From the NCBI RefSeq assembly GCF_019703515.2, contig NC_059382.1, positions 10,116,001 through 10,180,000 of the forward strand: a stretch of DNA of 64,000 nucleotides, written 5' to 3'. Below the pieces are notes generated by a model that saw only the letters and a list, made by a program, of their open reading frames with translations, did no database searches and had not been told where the DNA came from. The translations under genes were made by a program, and so were the position numbers. Source of the stretch: Myxocyprinus asiaticus. Lineage: Eukaryota; Chordata; Actinopteri; Cypriniformes; Catostomidae. This document shows, in pieces, positions 57,940-64,000 of this stretch; position 1 is the first letter of the stretch, and every line of letters begins with the position of its first letter.

Positions 57940-58227
57940 ATGATCTTGTTTTCCTTGATATGTCCCCTTTACACACTTTCAAAGGCAGCGTTTAGACAAG
58001 CTAAACTGTTATCAACACTCCTGGAGAGAAGTCAAGTTAATTTATTTCAAAGTAAAGAGACGGTTCTTCAATTTACGGGTCCACTCCCTATCCTAAAAAC
58101 CGGAGTGAATGGAGGACGTTTAATTGCAGTGCAGGATCCTAAAGAGATAGCTGTTGTGCGTCTGTGCCGAGGGACCAATGGAGATATATCTGCCCTGACA
58201 GATGAGTTTGGCTGTGATGTGGTGTAA
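57940..58227 (+). other. Exon-like ORF of unknown identity
   Basis: An open frame whose second half reads like real protein (GRLIAVQDPKEIAVVRLCRG, TNGDISALTDEFGCDV). It ends at GTGGTGTAAGTG, which contains a consensus splice donor GTAAGT. Possible acceptors upstream are TTTAATTGCAG (ending near 58128) and CACTTTCAAAGGCAG (near 57988). I do not recognise the protein and it is not a known part of neurobeachin. It may be an exon of another or alternative transcript, or chance. Confidence 0.3.
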
Positions 58228-58540
58228 GTGAGCAGCATGTTCAAACAGTCTCAGCTGAGAGCCAAGCTCCATGTGTAATGCATTTGGAGTTCGGCTGTTC
58301 CCACAAATCCTGGCAGAGTGGTCTCCACAAAGTGTTTCTGCCTGAACAATGGGAGGAAGGCCAAGCTGTTAGGAAGGGATGCACATATTCTCAAGGACTT
58401 TGTGTATCGCATTATGATAATGTGATGTGAGTGAAGCTGTTTTGTGGATAACTTTAGATTTCGCTATCAAAAGTTTGGGTTCTTTTTTAATATTGCATAT
58501 GGGTCACTCTTAATATACAGCAAATTTTCTAAATTTATTT

Positions 58541-58720
58541 CTTTCAACATTTTTAATATACTTTTCAGCAATGGTTGTTTGGATGAAATGTTCATCCGAT
58601 TAAAATAGCTATGAAGCCATTTCTATGGAAATACATCATTTGTTTGATATGGAATGTTGAGATACAGTTTTTTTTAGATTTATCACCCAGCCATCATTGC
58701 TACCCACATTTAGTTAACAG
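58541..58720. repeat. Dispersed repeat, copy 2 of a pair
   Basis: The partner of 51355-51555, in the same orientation about 7.2 kb away. Confidence 0.75.
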
Positions 58721-60240
58721 TGCCACAAGATGTTATGTTTGTATTATAAATAAAACATTTTTAAAAAGTTAAAAAATTTAAAAATATAGAAATTCAAATC
58801 CTCATGTAAGACATCTCTCAATCCCTTACTAAAGCTACGCCCGCATTAATGAATTTTAGACTTTTTAAAACGCTTTTCATATCCTCATTCTTTAGAAAAC
58901 AATGATGTTAGGAAACTGAAAATGGAGGTTTCAAACTTATTAGTGTGTTTATGTCCAAAGCAATGGTTATCTATAGGTCTTTATTTTCATCCTGTTTGAT
59001 TCCATTCTGCTAGGCATGCTCTTAATTTTCTTTCCATTGTGTAAATAATCAAATTATAATAAATACAGTTTCAGTGTCTGAGCATGAACCAGTGCATCTT
59101 TCTGAAAGACTTCCTAAAATTAAAATTAAAAAGGTATACATTTAAAAAAAAATTTTTTTTTCAAAAAGTATTGCATAATAGGAAAGACCAATATCAAAAT
59201 TGAGAAATGATCCTCAATTTCGCACTAATACAAAGCTGTGACTCACACAAACGTCATTACCATTGTGCTCACCTACAAATTGTCTAATTTATTTATTTAT
59301 TAATTTTTTTGTTTAACCAGATATATTCACGGCACTGTCCTCTGTACTTTTCCTTGAGTACTTTGCACTCTAAATGCTTTTAGCGCCATGGTCCCTGAGT
59401 ACTCTTTGCCATCCACGTGCTCTCCCTTCCCTTTTAGTTCTTGTGTGCCACTTGGCTGCTGGGTTATCAGAGTAACCAGTTGTCAGGAATAGGCAGATGC
59501 TCACAGTCTCTCTTTGTTTGGCTCTCTTTGTCTATGTGTGCGTGGTGCCAGTGGATGGTCCTCTCTCAGTGAGGACTGCTGTGAAGAGCCAGAGAAAGAC
59601 AGTGACGTCGCTGTCAGCAGATGTGTAGAGAGTTATCTGAGCCCAGCAGACATCATGAACACTTCTCAATGGCTTTTCTTTGCTCTGTTCCCCTAAATGG
59701 AGACAGTAGATGTTTGAGAGAGCTTTATGAAAGAGCAAGAGCAGCGTTTAGGGCTTTCAATTATTCTTCATTGTGTATTTCAATGGAGAGGTTTTTTAAA
59801 TATTTAGTTTCTTGACTTGATTCTCGTACCTGTTAGTGCAGTGAATATATTGAGGTTTGCATTCATGCATATTTGTAGATTGTTCTCTGCTGCGAAGACC
59901 AGCTTAGAGCAGCATGAATTTCCATGTTGGTCCAAGCTGGTGTATCATGGTTAGTGCTGGTTTGGTATTGGTCTAGCAGGTGCACAGACCATCATAGTCA
60001 TGCAGGATGCTATTTCTGATGAAGCGGGTTGACCAAGGAAGTCTTGCCATTTAAACTTAAACAGCCTGGTTAGGATAACAGCACAACAGGATCCAAAACA
60101 TATGGTGGATATACTGTATACACTACTAGTCAAAGGTTTGATCGATTTTATGTTTCTTATGATCTTAAATAAGAGCAAAAGTCTGGTTCCAGAGGTAAAA
60201 ATCATATCTTTTTTTTCTTCACTGAGGAAACTGATATTTT

Positions 60241-60688
60241 TTATTATTTTATTTTCTCCCCTTTTCTCCCCAATTTGGATTGCCCAATTCCCAATTTGCA
60301 CTAAGTCCTCTTGGTGGCGTAGTGGCTCGCCTCAATCCGGGTGGCAGAGGACGAATCTTAGTTGCCTCCGCGTTTGAGACCGTCAGTCCGCGCATCTCAT
60401 CAAGTGGCTTGTTGAGCGCGTTACCGCAGAGATGTAGCGCGTGTGGAGGCCCACGCTATTCTCTGCAGCATCCACGCACAACTCACCACGCGCCCCACCG
60501 AGAGTGAGAACCACACATTATAGCGCCCACGAGGAGGTTACGCCATGTGACTCTACCCTCTCTAGCAACCGGACCAATTTGGTTGCTTAGGAGACCTGGC
60601 TGGAGTCACTCAGCACGCCCTGGATTCGAACTCACGACTCCAGGGGTGGTAGTCAGCGTCAATACTCGCTGAGCTACCCAGGCCCCCC
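60241..60688 (-). mobile_element. tRNA-derived SINE, second copy, antisense
   Basis: The minus strand reads GGGGGCCTGGGTAGCTCAGC, then the B box GAGTTCGAATCC, and the same body as 45441-45877. The flanks GAGGAAACTGAT (left) and GAGGAACTGAT (right) are a near-perfect target duplication. It diverges from copy 1 at many CpG sites, consistent with greater age or methylation decay. Confidence 0.9.
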
Positions 60689-61215
60689 AGAGGAACTGAT
60701 TATTGACGACAGCTTATAAATGCTTAAAGACAGACATACACTGAACTCTGAGGTTGTTAATCAATGGAATATTCTTCTTTTAAAGCTATCAATCAGCATA
60801 ATTTTAAATTAATTTGATAAAAATCACATTTAATTGTGGGATTATTGATGAAGTACTACACTACCCGTGTTCCTAAGGGGGAAAATCCACAAATCGGAGA
60901 ATTACAGAAAACAAAATGCAGCAGCAAAATAGCTCTGCAGAGACCGCCTACTTCCATGACATACTGCGAATGACACAATCGAGTTGCTCTCCCTACACTC
61001 TCAAACTAATATACAGTATTTGTAGATATCTGAATATTTTGCATTATACTTTCAATATATTGATTCTATAATTATAATCAACTACTGTAAATCAAAAGGT
61101 TTTATTTATTTCCATCACTATCAATTTAATTACATAATTTGCTATGTTTTATGCAAATTGTAGTTCAATACCTCATTAAAGACATTGCAGTACATTTTTT
61201 CCTTTTGTCAGTTTT

Positions 61216-61219
<4 letters not shown>

Positions 61220-61250
<31 letters not shown>
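61220..61250. repeat. (TA)n microsatellite
   Basis: About 15 TA units followed by a poly-T run. Confidence 0.95.
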
Positions 61251-61259
<9 letters not shown>

Positions 61260-61654
61260 TGCTTCAAATCAAAGTTTGTAATGTTGTGATTCACATTGGA
61301 GCTGGTTGGTTTGTCTCATGGCTTAAAACCCTTTTTGAAGTTCTATGAAATCCCAATAGAAAAAAAAAAAAAATAATTGGAAAAAACTGTGCCTGTCAAT
61401 ACTGTTTAAAAAGCATCTAAGGTGGCACTTCATGAAGTTGGTTTAGTGAAAGCTCAGAGTGTGGAGAGCTGTAATCTATGCAAAAAATGACTACTTTGAA
61501 GAAGCTAAAATATTTTTTTCTGAACATTTTTTATTCACTAGATAGTTCCCTTTCTTTCATTTGTGTTGTTTTGATGAATTTACTATTAATGCAAATGTGG
61601 CAATAGTTACAATAAAGAAAGTGTAGTGTTGTCCAAACTTTTGATTCGTATTGT

Positions 61655-63692
61655 GAGAGTTTAAATCTCATGGCTTCAGGGAATGCCAAAGAGTTTCACT
61701 GTTTTGGTCACTAAATATACTTAGCACCACAAGAATGATTACCTACATGCTGTGTTAATTAGTTCAAGCAGATAAATTGGTGAAACAGTTAATCCCACAT
61801 CTGCAGATACTCATGACACTGACGAAATCCATCTCCTGCTTTCTGCTTTTTCACATTCACCTTCTCTCATTCATTATCCCCTCCCATCTCTGCGCTCAGT
61901 GCTGGAGCTCTCACGGTCATATGTGATTTCTGTCTGTGAGGTAGGTGAGATGTTGTAGCCACAGGCTATTGTTTTTCCTCTGTTAGGTATGCTGGTGTAA
62001 CATGCTTGGAGCGGGTTACCATGACTTTGTCACAGAGGAGAAGGGAGGTTGGAAATGTTAGGTTGCAGAGAGCTCACTCCATAACCATTAATTTAACCAG
62101 CAAGCTACAGACCCTTCAGAAACTCTATTCTAGCATAGTGAAAAAAAGTGAATTGAGTTTTAGACTTTTGCCTAGATTGTAATAATTTAGACAATGACAA
62201 ATCATAACATAAAGTAGAATATCCCAATTCAAACGAGCCCAAACACAACACAATATAAGCAGATCTTGTAATATTCCTCTAAGAGTTTACATGGGAAGAC
62301 AATGCACAAAAGGGTGCTCAACACACACTGTGTGCACATGCCTGAGGACTTTTGTGCGCAATCACACACATCCATATAAGTGCTCATCTAAAGGATTGGG
62401 ATGCTCCTGAATACTTAATATTTCTGTAGTTTGTAGTCAAATCCATTTATAGCTGGTCATTTTTGACCGGGAACACAAGTGTAACAAAGTTAAATAAAAT
62501 AAAATAAAGTAAAGAAAATGGTCCAATTTTTTATTTTGTTTTCAAAAACCATATGTGAACAAAGTCAAGGAATTTTATTCCAACTGGATTAAGTCGTCCG
62601 GGTCAAAATGTGCGTAACACAACATAAGGGTTAATTCTTCAATTTCTTGTTTTCTCTTTAAGTGATCTAATCTTATTTCTAAAATGACTAAGATTACTAT
62701 CAATTAACATTGTACAAAATGCAGTAAGCATAAAAAACAGTTTCAACCAGGTTTAACAAACACTAAACAGATAATCAATTTAAACATAAAGTGATCACGA
62801 CAGCTTTCTGCCCATTTAACCATACAATATCTTGTTCAAATTTAATGTTTTCTCTTGAAGTTATCTTAACTTATCTCAGATTGATCTGTGTATTATATTA
62901 CTTCTTTTGATGTGGTGAGCACAGATTTTGCCTTTGCCTTATTTTCTCATGTGAAACAATATCTAAGATTGTTAAAACTTGAAAGTTCATTTATGAGGGT
63001 GTTTGTATAGTGACTTCTTTTCATGCCGTATGTATTTTTGCATCCTACTGAGATTTTTCTCATCACACAACACAATGAATCACTTAAAGTGTTTGCAGCA
63101 TCATTTTCAGTCTGATTGTTTGGAGCCATATAATTATCTTCTCCATAATTGGGGTTCTCAGAATGCTATCAAAACACTGCTAGTGTGCCCTCTTTTGTTG
63201 ATGAACAAAATAAGGATTCTGTTTGGTTTGTCTTTTGATATATCTGTCAGTCTGTGCTCTTCTGATGTGCCTCGGATGGCCTCTAAAAAACGATTTGTCT
63301 TTTTTAATCTGGAGGTGTCAATCAGTGCTCAAAATATGGCTTCTAGAATTGTTCAACAAGTAGTTTGCTTTAATGGAATTGAAAATAGAAAATTGAAAAT
63401 TCTGTCATAATTAACTTGTGTTGTTCCAAACCAGTATGGCTTTCTTTCTTCTGTGGAACACAAAAAAGTTATTTAGCAGAATGTCCAAGCTGCTCTCTTC
63501 CAATTAAAGTACTCCAGTAGACTTGTGTGCTTTTTAATGTCTTTTGAAGCCATGTGATAGCTTTCTATGAGGAGAAGACCTAGAGTAAGTCACTATTTGT
63601 TGAAGATCTTCCTTTCTGCCATAGCTCTCAAATGTAATTTACACTTGCACATATTCAAAAACCTGGTTTGAACGCACGAGGGTTAAGGATGA

Positions 63693-63728
<36 letters not shown>

Positions 63729-64000
63729 TGCAATCTATTCCTTCAAATGACCAACGTTTCCCTTTTTAATTAGCCGATCTGCAGCCAAAAAAATTGTATT
63801 CAGTATTCTGTGCTATTGTTTTTCAGTTTACCATTCAGTTATGTATCATCCACCTTTGCAAAGCACAAATGGAAATTCAAACATTACATTAATACATAGC
63901 AGAGGCGATTCATTCTGGGAAATAGACACATAGGGCCTAATTCTTTTTCATTCTAGGTTCAAGGAGAATTTAAATAGGTCTCAACAAAACAAAAGTCTCA
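61655..64000. other. nbea: Distal intron stretch
   Basis: No exon was recognised. A partial TAGTTCACCC-family repeat lies at 63400-63470. A 135-codon frame at 63003-63410 shows no family features. The remainder is AT-rich. Confidence 0.45.
63693..63724. repeat. Poly-A tract
   Basis: An uninterrupted run of about 32 A residues. It could be the tail of a retroposed repeat, but no body upstream was identified. Confidence 0.9.

Larger units (their letters stand above)
56991..60118. other. nbea: Intron stretch with an exon-like ORF
   Basis: No transposon was recognised except the repeat at 58541-58720. It includes the exon-like frame at 57940-58227 and poly-T/A tracts. Confidence 0.45.
60122..61652. 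mobile_element. Diverged Tc1-type MITE interrupted by a SINE
   Basis: The left end CACTACTAGTCAAAGGTTTG and the right-end complement (TCAAAAGTTTGGACAACACT) match the termini of the MITE at 47651-48203. The inner words ATACTGTTTAAAAAGCATC and TGACTACTTTGAAGA are shared in the same order. A SINE (60241-60688) and a (TA)n tract (61220-61250) enlarge it. Confidence 0.7.

Noticed and set aside
63003..63410. 135-codon plus-strand ORF at the window end
   Set aside because: Composition is that of random AT-rich intron; no motif or splice context.

Overview
The window looks like teleost fish DNA, most likely from a cypriniform (carp, zebrafish or loach relative). The evidence is the repeat fauna: Sleeping-Beauty-type and other Tc1 transposons, a DIRS1-type tyrosine-recombinase retroelement, Rex1 and L2 LINEs, a Gypsy element, TTAA-target and hAT MITEs, a long tRNA-derived SINE and AT-rich microsatellites. 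Only one host gene exon can be named: the first coding exon of neurobeachin (nbea) at 11686-11934 on the plus strand. It starts at an ATG preceded by an in-frame stop and ends at a GTAAGT donor. No later nbea exon was recognised, so everything from 11935 to 64000 is read as part of a first intron of at least 52 kb.

Layout. 1-11.6 kb lies upstream of nbea: an 851-bp hAT MITE with a perfect 8-bp target duplication (17-867), a foldback (1239-1787), a decayed Sleeping-Beauty-type Tc1 (2026-3497), a 138-bp tandem array (3666-5745) split by an antisense L2 LINE (5746-9365), and the array remnant (9375-9740). 11.6-26.7 kb: nbea exon 1, then a hAT-like MITE, a Tc1/mariner relic with long inverted repeats and a 1.3-kb insert, an antisense Gypsy element lacking integrase (19266-22728), a Rex1 LINE with its RT core deleted (22740-24965), and a palindromic repeat near 25.3 kb.

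26.7-39.1 kb is the most striking part. One full-length Tc1 (26701-39126) has been split by a hAT element and two TTAA-target MITEs. The hAT contains a third TTAA-target element and a Sleeping-Beauty-type Tc1. That TTAA element contains a solo LTR, and the LTR contains a DIRS retroelement, so nesting is five levels deep. Target duplications or target sites support every level except the DIRS, which belongs to a group that makes none. When the inserts are removed the four Tc1 pieces add up to about 1.59 kb, the normal size of a Tc1.

39.1-64 kb is quieter intron: a small hAT copy carrying a 50-bp patch copied from its own flank, a SINE with a perfect 15-bp target duplication, a second SINE inside a Tc1-type MITE, a Tc1-type MITE at 47651-48203, a 5'-truncated second DIRS copy (52467-56990) and microsatellites. 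The two DIRS copies have complementary deletions.

No operon-like or clearly new protein system was found. The notable material is the transposon archaeology inside a neuronal gene's first intron, plus three unexplained leads: an exon-like ORF at 57940-58227, an antisense ORF in the nbea upstream region, and a YY1-like site near 46.43 kb.
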